This document shows, piece by piece, positions 22,471 to 31,430 of a stretch of DNA of 64,000 nucleotides. Origin of the DNA: Blastomyces gilchristii SLH14081 (taxonomy: Eukaryota; Ascomycota; Eurotiomycetes; Onygenales; Ajellomycetaceae); NCBI RefSeq assembly GCF_000003855.2, contig NW_003101682.1:7881551-7945550 (forward strand), written 5' to 3'. A model generated the notes under the pieces. The model made no database searches. It saw nothing but the letters and a program-made list of their open reading frames with translations, and was not told the DNA's origin. Positions within the stretch are counted from its first letter, which is position 1. Each line of letters opens with the position of its first letter. The translations under genes were made by a program, and so were the position numbers.

Positions 22471-24497
22471 CTAGTGATGTCCATGTCCATCATCCTCAGC
22501 CTTCCTCTCAGGATCAAGTTTAATAAGTGTATCAATCCTCATAATCGAGATACAGGCCTCCACCGCACTCTTCAACTGCTTCACTTTACTCATACTAGGC
22601 TCCAAGACACCTGCCTTGACGCAGTCCACAACTTTGCCTCTCGTCAGATCAAGGCCGTAGTTCTTATACATTTTCTTCTTGGCGATGGCTTTCTCTTCCT
22701 CGTTGGCGTCTCCCTCCTGGACGCGCTGGGAGAGGGCGTGGCGGACACGGAGCTGGGCAACGAGCTCGGATGAGTCCTTGGCTGCATTCACAGCCAGGGT
22801 TTTGGGAATGACGAGGAGGGATTGGGCGAATTCGCCGATGGCGAGCTGTTCGCGGGAGCCCTGTTATTTATCACTTTTGTCAATACGCTGCTGTTTCATT
22901 GCTGTAATCTGTCCACTTGTGAACGGGCGTTTCAAAGACTTACGACTGTGACTGCAAATTCCTCGAGGTAGATATGCAGGGCGGTCTCGACAGCACCGCC
23001 GCCAGGAACGATGCTTCCACTTTCCAGTGTCCTCTTGACAGCGCAGAGAGAATCGTGCACAGAACGTTCCATCTCATCGAGTTGGAAATCATTTGAGCCA
23101 CGGAGAATAATTGAAGCAGCAGTGTGGGCTTTGGTCCCTCGGATCAGGATACATTCATCGTCGGATATCCTCTCCTGAACAACCTCTTCTGCGTGGCCCA
23201 AGCTAGAGGGTTCGAATTTGTCATCGCCATTAAGGTCAGATAGTGTACTGACCAGCGTCGCTCCCGTAGCCTTGGCGATGCGTTTAAGATCTTCCTTTTT
23301 GCATCTCCTTACTGCCATCGCCCCCTTCTCGACGAACATCTTAAGACAGAGGTCATCAATACCCTTAGTCGTGAGAATGACATTCGCACCCGCCTTTAAT
23401 ATCATTTCCACTCTTTCGAGGACAATTCCAGATTCTCTTTCGCGGATCTTCTCAAGCTGCTGTGGATCATCGATCGTAATATGAACGCCAAGCTTCATCC
23501 TCTCCTTCTGCAAGTTCATATCAAGACAAGCAATCTTTGCATCTGTAACCCGAGTAACCATGGCTTGTGAAGCAACTGTGCAGTTTAGAGCATATCCATG
23601 AACAAGTAGGGATTCAGTAGCACTCTTCCCATGGGCTTTGAGCAAATTGACAGCCTTAACTGGGTATTTAACCTCATTGCGCGGCGAAATCATTTTGACT
23701 TGCTGCATCGCATCGACCACCATGTTGGCGAAGAAATCTGCGTCAGAGCCTATGATTTTGCTTGACATTGATGTCTTTGCAATATTTATCAAACTGTCCC
23801 TCCCTAGATGCTCGACTTTGGTGCTGATATTCTCACTCATGTACTTCACTGCTTCTCGAAGTGCCAATCGGTAACCTGTGATGATCGTGGTGGGGTGTAT
23901 CCGGTTCTTCATCAACTCGTTCGCTCGTCGCAAAAGTTCTGCCGCTATTAAAACAACGGAAGTAGTTCCATCGCCAACCTAGACAGGTCAGATTAGACAG
24001 AGATATAGACATGGTGGGGCGGGGACTGGCGTGACCGGACCTCCTTATCCTGTTGTTGTGCCAGGTCCACCAGGATTTTTCCTGCGGGGTGCTCGATGTC
24101 TAACAAGCTTAGGATAGTTGCTCCATCGTTGGTAACAGTAACATCCTAATACCAGATCAGTACAACTGCTCAACCAGGATATGATAAGCGGAGTGCATGG
24201 CATACCCCGATGTCATCCACCATCATTTTGTCAAGGCCAGAAGGTCCGAAGGAGCTCTTCACCACATTTGCAATCGCTTGGGTCGCCAGAACTAGAAAAC
24301 ACTACGTAAGCGGAGTAAATTACACCGTTTAGTTTGAGTATCACTTACCATTCTGGTCTCTGATATCAGAACCGCTGATTTTCTGTCCTCCAAGAACTGT
24401 GGGAAGCTGTTAGTTCGGACTTCCCCCATATTGAAGAGTAGAGAGAAAGCTCACAGAGTTGTCCCGCATTGCGGGGAGCCTCGAAAATTCCCGCCAT
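22471..24497 (-). CDS. CCT1: Chaperonin CCT/TRiC subunit alpha (TCP-1)
   Basis: Six exons: 24497-24455, 24396-24349, 24291-24206, 24145-24041, 23978-22944 and 22860-22471. They give 568 residues (alpha subunits are about 550-560). All junctions use GT..AG and keep frame. CCT1 is one of eight paralogous subunits of the cytosolic double-ring chaperonin that folds actin and tubulin using ATP. Sequence evidence: the N-terminus [14 protein letters not shown]; apical and equatorial signatures [12 protein letters not shown] and the ATP-binding [39 protein letters not shown], which is alpha-specific; [20 protein letters not shown]; the GGG nucleotide loop in [15 protein letters not shown]; and a C-terminal Gly/His tail, DDGHGHH. 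The many small 5' exons, with the bulk in exon 5, are typical of fungal CCT genes. It shares a 248-bp promoter with ProRS. Confidence 0.95.
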
Positions 24498-24745
24498 GGT
24501 GAATAAAAGAGTAGAAGCAATGGTGTTGACGTGAAAATGGAAGCTTGCTGGCGGATGGTTCCAGAGAGTTTGCTGGGACGTTTAGTTTGATGTCCATTCT
24601 GCCGACCAAAGGCGGTGAAGGCGAAGAAACATCCCACTCTGGTTTTACGGATGATGACTCCTGCTGCACCGGCTACCAGACACAGATTCAATTGCATAAG
24701 CAAGCCGCGATAATTTACCTATCTTGAATATCCAGGAAGTTTGAC
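24498..24745. promoter_or_regulatory. Short bidirectional promoter CCT1 / ProRS
   Basis: Only 248 bp separate the two start codons, so the chaperonin and synthetase genes must share regulatory DNA. No TATA box is obvious. This suggests coupled housekeeping transcription of protein-synthesis and protein-folding functions (inference). Confidence 0.5.
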
Positions 24746-26844
24746 ATGTCAGCACAACAGGCGCAGGATCAAGTTGACGCTCCAACAAGCTCTTTACCAG
24801 CTATAACCCAATCCCTGCCTGATCGCACTATGGACCCCGCTGCTGGAGGGGAAGGCCCCCCAGCCGGCGAGATGTCCAAGAACGCTGCTAAGAAGGCTGC
24901 TAAGAAGGAGAAACAAGCTGCTGAGAAAGCTGAAAAGTCGGCCAACAAAGGCATAGGCAAAGCGGAATCGAAAAGTAAACCTTCGCAGAAAGCACACAAG
25001 AAAAAAACCGACGGCCCCGCTCTGATTGGTATTGATGTCTCGAAGGAGCAGGATTTTTCAGGTTGGTACCAACAGGTGCTATTGAAAGGGCAGATGTTGG
25101 ATTACTATGATGTGTCGGGTTGTTTTATTCTAAAGGTATTTTTTTATTTCTTGTCTTTAAACGAAATACTCTGAGCGCCCATTTTGAGCTACCGCTGATA
25201 TAGGTGTAATTCTCAGCCGCATTCGTACTTCATTTGGGAGACGATCCAAGAGTGGTTTAACAATAAAATTAAGAAGATGGGTGTTAAAAATTGTTCTTTC
25301 CCGCTGTTCGTCTCCGAAGACGTCTTAAAAAAGGAGAAGGACCATATAGAAGGGTTTGCTGCCGAGGTTGCTTGGGTCACTCATGCGTAGGTCTTGGATT
25401 CAAAAGCTCCTTATCACTTAGTATATATAATTAATTGCCTATGGGCTTGCTGACGTTTGCGAAAGAGGAAACTCCGCGCTGGAGCGGAAAATTGCCATTC
25501 GTCCCACGTCAGAAACAGTTATGTATCCCTACTATGCCAAGTGGATTCGAAGCCATCGGGACCTACCTCTCCGGCTTAATCAGTGGAACTCTGTCGTCAG
25601 ATGGGAATTCAAGAACCCTCAGCCATTCCTCCGCACTCGTGAGTTCCTCTGGCAGGAAGGCCACACTGCACATTTGACCGAAGCGGGTGCTCGTGAAGAG
25701 GTACTGCAAATTCTCGAGCACTATGCCCATGTGTACGAGGACCTTCTTGCGATTCCCGTCATTAGGGGCCAGAAGACCGATAAAGAAAAGTTTGCAGGGG
25801 GTCTTTACACTACCACAGTCGAAGGTTATATCCCAGCTACAGGCCGTGGAATTCAAGGAGGAACGTCTCACTGCTTGGGCCAGAACTTTAGCAAGATGTT
25901 TGGGATCACCGTTGAGGATCCGTCAGCTAAGCCTGAAGAAAAGAAACCCGCACTCCATGTTTGGCAGAATTCTTGGGGTCTCTCTACCCGTACTATCGGT
26001 ATTATGGTCATGGTCCACGGCGATGATCGTGGCCTGGTGATCCCACCGCGTGTCGCGGATATCCAAACCGTGATTGTGCCCGTTGGCACTGGTGCCAAGA
26101 CTACTGAGGCAGAGAAGACGGCCTTGATGGCCGAAATTGATGCTCTAGCAGCTGTCCTTCAGGCTGTTGGGGTCAGAGTTGAAGTCGACAAGCGAGACTA
26201 CACTCCGGGTTGGAAATTTAACGACTGGGAGCTGCATGGTGTCCCTCTTCGACTCGAGTTTGGACCAGGCGAATCAGCTGGCCATTATGTGACTGCCTCT
26301 CGCCGTGATATTCTTGGCAAGGATGGGAAGTCCACCATCCCCATCACTGAACTTGGCGTTCAAGTCCCAGCCCTTCTTGAAACCATTCAAGCCGACCTTT
26401 ACAAACGAGCAGATGCTACCTACAAGGCACACGTAAAGCATATCACTAACTGGGATGACTTCACTCCTGCCCTTAACGAAAAGAACCTTTGCATGATTCC
26501 TCACTGTCTGACTGAGCAGTGCGAAGACGAAATCAAAGACATGAGTGCACGCAAAGTTGAGGAAGAGACGGGTGAGGCCCAGGACGCCAGGGCCCCAAGT
26601 ATGGGCGCGAAAAGCTTGTGTATTCCATTCGAGCAGCCCGAGGGCATTGAGAAGGGAGTCACAAAATGCACTAACCCCAACTGCGAGCTGTTCGCAGAGA
26701 AATGGTGCCTGTTTGGACGTGAGTAACTTACCTCCTCTCTTCTCCCCATCTCAACATACTTTCCACTATTGGGGTGGGGTTCTTTTTGTCCTTCTTGGAG
26801 ATCTTGGAAGCTAATGCAGACCCAATCTGATAGGCTCCTACTAA
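24746..26844 (+). CDS. Prolyl-tRNA synthetase, cytosolic type
   Basis: Four exons: 24746-25135, 25217-25386, 25466-26718 and an 11-nt terminal exon 26834-26844. They give 607 residues. The enzyme charges tRNA-Pro with proline in the cytosol. The N-terminal 95 residues are a Lys/Ala-rich appendage (KNAAKKAAKKEKQAAEKAEK), not an editing domain. The class II core follows: FSGWYQQVLLKGQMLDYYDV, exon-2 PHSYFIWETIQEWF and AAEVAWVTHA, IAIRPTSETVMYPYYAKW, motif 2 in VVRWEFKNPQPFLRTREFLW, the TSH..GQNF region, and motif 3 within VPLRLEFGPGE. The C-terminal eukaryote/archaeal-type zinc-associated domain ends CTNPNCELFAEKWCLFGRSY. Intron 2 uses donor GTAGGT and acceptor GCGAAAG behind a CTGAC branch point; only this choice restores GNSALERKIAIRPTSE. 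The terminal exon supplies Arg(part)-Ser-Tyr-stop. Confidence 0.94.
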
Positions 26845-27493
26845 ACACTTCAAAGCCTCTCTCCGTTCTTTCTAATATACCCAAGAAGCTCGGTTCCTTG
26901 CGTGCAGTTTTCTACCAAACTTAGGACTCTCACACCTACATTTCCTGATCCATGATGAGGGCGTAAACACAGAGCCTTTTTGATCCTGCTATACATGTTT
27001 TTAATTTCGCATATGTCCTCAATCTCGGCAATTTCTATTTACGTCGTCATCATTCGAGAGTATTTAAGAAGAAAAAAAAGCGTAAAGAGAATAAATACAA
27101 GGATAAAAAATATTAAATAATGAAGAATATTAGTTCCAAATATCGTCCCTTCCATCGTATGCTACGTGCCCAATTAATATTAATGAGATGGTGCCAACGC
27201 TGGCCGCACCAAGTGTGGTAATACATACAGCGTAACTATATATATTTTTTGACTGGTTCTTATACTTGACCAACCGGCCACTTATCTTGGAAAAGTGTAG
27301 CACTTTACAGGCAAAAGCAGCAGTCATGCGCTTCATTAATTAACCTTTAGAGAAAGATATTCATACCCTGAATATAGACACATAGGCCCCTCTTTTGGTA
27401 GCTCTCAACCCCATTGTGCAAGACAGGATCCAGGGTCGTATGCACTTTGCAGTCAGTTCACAAATACAATCACCTAGGGACCACATTATTGAT
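26845..27493. other. 3' flank of ProRS, no gene seen
   Basis: AT-rich sequence between ProRS and the tRNA gene. No conserved reading frame or structured element is recognised. Confidence 0.5.
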
Positions 27494-27567
27494 GGTGTCG
27501 TGGTGTAGTTGGTTATCACGTGAGTCTAACACACTCAAGGTCCCCAGTTCGAGCCTGGGCGACATCA
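27494..27567 (+). tRNA. tRNA-Val (AAC)
   Basis: A 74-nt cloverleaf without an intron. The acceptor arm GGTGTCG pairs with CGACATC, followed by discriminator A. The D-arm region is GTGTAGTTGGTTATCAC. The anticodon stem TGAGT/ACTCA encloses the loop CTAACAC, giving anticodon AAC (valine; A34 is expected to become inosine and read GTT/GTC/GTA). The T arm CCCAG-TTCGAGC-CTGGG has a perfect stem and holds the B box GGTTCGA-like core (AGTTCGAGCC). It is followed directly by a T-rich stretch (tttggtttttctttttt), the Pol III terminator. It stands alone, about 650 bp from ProRS. Confidence 0.95.
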
Positions 27568-28895
27568 TTTGGTTTTTCTTTTTTTCCTTTCCCCTTTCCT
27601 CCATTTGAAACCATTTCCTTTTCACTTCTTGTCTACGGACTCCGGACATGAGGGTAAATAAATATCGAGAGCCTCTCGCAAAAAACATTACTTAAAAGGA
27701 TAAACACCAGTAAGCCAAGCTCTGCTCTGAAGAGACGTCGACAATCTAGGGCAGAGGGGCCAGACTATGAAAAGTGGTTGGCCGAAAGAGAATATTGCGT
27801 GGTATATTACATGTACGGCTATAGTGAGTAATACAGCAATGCTAGATGATGCCGCCGTGAATTAGAGAGCCATGAAAACCCCGACGAAGGCGCAAGCCAA
27901 CAAATATACACCTCTAAAAGAGAATACAGTGAGTTTAGACATAGGGCCCCTGACCAGGTTGGGGGGCTCTCGGGGAGAGATCCCTTCTGAGTTTCTCAGA
28001 ACGCTTGAAAATGAAAAATTAATGAACGGAAAAGATGAAAATAGATTGGGAATCGAAATGGGCCATGGCCAAAAAGAAATGAGAAAAAGATAACCTCGCT
28101 CGCCCAAGACAGGAGACAAGGAAGCTAGCCGATAATCGAACGGGTAATGTATGAATGAGAAATGGCAAAGAAAGAGGGAATGTCCGAAAAGATCCCCGCT
28201 GCGCCCCCTTCAAAGATAGATAAGAAGGAAACAGTAAACTCCAAGGTTCCCCCGAATTTTCTGAGTGTAGTTATAAATAAAAATGAAAATAACCAGGAAA
28301 GAAAGTGATATTTCCCTTAGGTTGACCCGAGTCGCTATTGCAGGATTTATATGCGCCGCCAAAAAATAGCCCTGTGGTTTGTATGCAATGGGTGTGCCAT
28401 GCATGTTTTTTTATTACAATTTAGGAAAATGGCGAGTAGTGAATGAATTAGGTAAGGCTATGTAAGTGATCATAGTAGACAAAGGAAACTGAGATGGGAT
28501 GTGTGACAAGGAGATGGAAGTAGGATATGGAAAAGAAATGTTGGAATGATGTATCACAGAAATCTTTTCGTTATTTTTGGGATATTTCCGTGGGGTATAT
28601 AGATAAAGCGGGTGACGACCGTTGCTTAGTGTGCTGGAATGAGGTTTAATCGGAGACATGTCATCGAAGAAGGGCGTGGCAGGAATTGAGGCTGATAAGG
28701 CCACCAAAGGAAGCCGCTTTTGGTTGACAATTAAAATTAATTCGGTGGAGGGAATGAGATGCGCCGGATTACAATTACTGGGTAATTCCGTTAAGAAATA
28801 TATATAAGGAGTTTCTGGTATTCGAGCCGTAAAATAAGTTGTTCGTCACTGGAGTTCAAAGTTATAGACATTGGTGAGCTCAGCTAAAATTTTAG
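27568..28895. other. Gene-free spacer after tRNA-Val
   Basis: About 1.3 kb. After the Pol III terminator, the sequence up to the stop of the 781-residue gene has only small unconserved frames. One 73-residue ATG frame at 27872-28093 is hydrophilic but unrecognised, and I do not support it as a gene. Confidence 0.4.
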
Positions 28896-31241
28896 TCACG
28901 GCTTAAACCGCCCAGAGTCAAATAGGTCTTTGTGAAGACTACTTCGGCGTAGAGGTATTCGATTCCGGCCAAGTGGCTGGGGGGAAGCGCTGAATAGCCG
29001 CTTAATGGGCGCCTTTTGAGTGATTTGCTGGGGCGAATTGGAGGTCATAGTTTTAGGCTCAGGGGTAGTGCATGAGGTGTTCGTTGAGCCGGGTAGGGTG
29101 TCACTTTCTCCATTCCTATAGTGATCTGATTCATATTTGGATGTTTCAGATGTCGTCTGCTCGGTAGGAATGCTTCGGCTGTTCGTATTTTGCGCCGTTT
29201 CCGGCTGGGCATTTTGAGGTATAGGTGTAGGACGACGCGATTGCAATTGTTTCGAAGAATCAGACGTTCCCGGCCTGGAATGATGGCCCTTAGAACGTAC
29301 GCTATGCGAACTCTTGGGCCGGATATCGGGCATTAGTTTATAAGCGTATTTGGGCTGCGGGGTATCTCCAGCGCTCGCCAACTTGGCTCTTCTCGCCTCT
29401 TCTCGTAACTCCTCTGGGAGCTTAGGGGCAATTGATACGACTGGCGGCAACGGTTGCGAGTAAGTATGCCTTCTCCTTCGCTCCTGGTGGCTGCTGTCCG
29501 GTTCACTTCCTCCTTCCAGGCCCTTAATAGCAGGAAACGACAATTCTTTTCCTGAGGTATATGAGTTTCGTCGCTTCTTTGCGAAGGAGCTTCTACCAAC
29601 AAGTCTCAGCGTTTGTTTCTCTCTCCCCGATAAACTCTTTGATGATGATTTCTTCCTCATGTGGCCATGAATTTCTCCACTATGTTTAATGGGAATCGGA
29701 GCTGGACTAGGTTCCGGAAACGGCATTGTCTCAATCTCGGAAGCAACCTGGCGAAAGGCTTCATGGGAATTTATCTCGCGAACAATGGCATCTTGCAAGG
29801 TTTCGAAAGTGGGATGTGGACTGGTCTTTTGTGATGAGATGTAGGCATGTTTAAACATGCTCATAATTTCCTCGACGTTGTAGCTCGGGGTTTTGGGAGA
29901 TACCATAGAAGGAGTAGCAACTGGAAGAGGGCTGTTTACAATCTCCGCAATACTTGCATTTGGCTCCCGTCTAACTGGTGCGACGGGAATGTCGGATGGC
30001 TGGCTAGGTACTTTGACGAAATTTTTGGTGGGAGCGGCTAGCTTCGTATTAATAGAGAGATCACGAACGTTTTTCCTTGTGGATAGATTAGCTGAGGCCG
30101 GGGATAATAAGCTGTTGGATGTGTTGCTGCCAGGTGATAGTTTGAGTGCGGCTTTTTTCGCGACATCGTTTCCAGGCTTAACCTCCTCCTGCTTCGGTGA
30201 ATTGATTGAGCTCTGATTCAACTTGGGTGCTTTGCCGGCATCTCTCGCAGATGGTGGGCGATCAGGCGTGACTTTGTACATTTTTAATTGGGGTTGCGGT
30301 GCTCTTTCTGGAGCACTATTTTCTGGTCCTTTAGAGGATAGGGCCGGCGACGAATTTTTTAATCGCAAAGCGATATATTGCCTGACGCCTATCCTGCGTG
30401 GTGGACTGCCGCCAGCATCTTCTGGTGTGTATGATAGAGGATGGCTTCGCAGGTCCTGATCGGAAGATATAACTCTCAATTCTGCTCTTTTCTCCTCTAA
30501 TGGTGCTCGCTGCCCGACTACTTGCAATCTGGACCATAAACGTGGCCAGCTTTCCTGGTAGTATGAAAGGGATGACACTGATCTGCTATTGCTTAAATTG
30601 CACGTGGACACTGCTCCGCTTGGCCCTATCGTACGGGTATGTGTATTTCCACCGCTGAGCAAGATATTACGGTCCGCTACGTCTTCCTGGTATACAGCAG
30701 ATATAACATTTGCGTATTTTGTGCTGAATTTGTTAAGTCGTTGGCTATGGATGTTGCGATCCGCAATTTCCTCGTTATACATACTCGCTGGAGATATGGG
30801 AGTCGGGAGTCGGGCGTGTTGGGCCGGGAAGCTGGCTTCTATAACATCGACATGACGCCGGCTCGAGTGAGGAGGGGGGTGAGATTCAGTGTTTTTAACT
30901 CGTTTATTTTGCAGGGCCGGTGATGTGCGACAGCAAAACTGATCATGGAGGTCTTCGAATTGCCTCTCAATCCCGTAGAAAGTCAGGTTTTGCATTTGTG
31001 GAAGCCGAGGGAGTTTCGTTTCAGGCGATCCGTGCGGCGAGATAAGGCATGGGGAACAGGTGCCGTTTACTGGATCGCTAGACTCGCTCACAGTCAATTC
31101 GGGACTTGTCGAGTGGAACAGTGTCCTCTCGACATTGAAAAGCTTTCTTAGGCTCTCCATTCTTTCCCAATTGGACATTGTAGGAAGCCGAATGAAGTCA
31201 ATGGTTCCAATTGAAGGGGGGAATGTCGCCAACTGGCTCAT
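28896..31241 (-). CDS. Conserved-type hypothetical protein, Ser/Pro-rich, 781 aa
   Basis: A long single-exon frame starting MSQLATFPPSIGTIDFIRLP. I do not recognise a catalytic domain. The protein is largely disordered in composition (Ser, Pro, Arg, Asn), without membrane segments or a signal peptide. An N-terminal region has a duplicated motif, YNEEIADRN (about 153-161) and YQEDVADRN (about 182-190), consensus Y-x-E-D/E-I/V-A-D-R-N. Around residue 445 there is a possible helical block, VEEIMSMFKHAYI. Next come basic patches (MRKKSSSKSLSGREKQTLRL, FAKKRRNS), Pro/Ser-rich stretches, and a basic C-terminus IPLRRSSLHKDLFDSGRFKP that looks like a short linear binding motif. The regular spacing and composition suggest a cytoskeletal, signalling or scaffold protein under phosphoregulation, but that is speculation. 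The coding call rests on frame length and codon regularity. Confidence 0.8.
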   Translation of the reverse strand: MSQLATFPPSIGTIDFIRLPTMSNWERMESLRKLFNVERTLFHSTSPELTVSESSDPVNGTCSPCLISPHGSPETKLPRLPQMQNLTFYGIERQFEDLHDQFCCRTSPALQNKRVKNTESHPPPHSSRRHVDVIEASFPAQHARLPTPISPASMYNEEIADRNIHSQRLNKFSTKYANVISAVYQEDVADRNILLSGGNTHTRTIGPSGAVSTCNLSNSRSVSSLSYYQESWPRLWSRLQVVGQRAPLEEKRAELRVISSDQDLRSHPLSYTPEDAGGSPPRRIGVRQYIALRLKNSSPALSSKGPENSAPERAPQPQLKMYKVTPDRPPSARDAGKAPKLNQSSINSPKQEEVKPGNDVAKKAALKLSPGSNTSNSLLSPASANLSTRKNVRDLSINTKLAAPTKNFVKVPSQPSDIPVAPVRREPNASIAEIVNSPLPVATPSMVSPKTPSYNVEEIMSMFKHAYISSQKTSPHPTFETLQDAIVREINSHEAFRQVASEIETMPFPEPSPAPIPIKHSGEIHGHMRKKSSSKSLSGREKQTLRLVGRSSFAKKRRNSYTSGKELSFPAIKGLEGGSEPDSSHQERRRRHTYSQPLPPVVSIAPKLPEELREEARRAKLASAGDTPQPKYAYKLMPDIRPKSSHSVRSKGHHSRPGTSDSSKQLQSRRPTPIPQNAQPETAQNTNSRSIPTEQTTSETSKYESDHYRNGESDTLPGSTNTSCTTPEPKTMTSNSPQQITQKAPIKRLFSASPQPLGRNRIPLRRSSLHKDLFDSGRFKP

Positions 31242-31394
31242 CGGAAGAGACTTATCGGAGAGTCATTTCGGTGCACCTCGATTAAACCAAGGAAAGTAGA
31301 ATTACAATAGTTGGCGACGGGAACTTGCTTGCCGGTTTGTTTTATTTCTAGGAGACCTTCGAAACTAGATTATGCAAAAATGTTGGAACCGCAA

Positions 31395-31430
<36 letters not shown>

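Noticed and set aside
27872..28093. 73-codon ATG frame after tRNA-Val
   Set aside because: Hydrophilic but without family resemblance, promoter signal or splice context; a chance ORF is equally likely.
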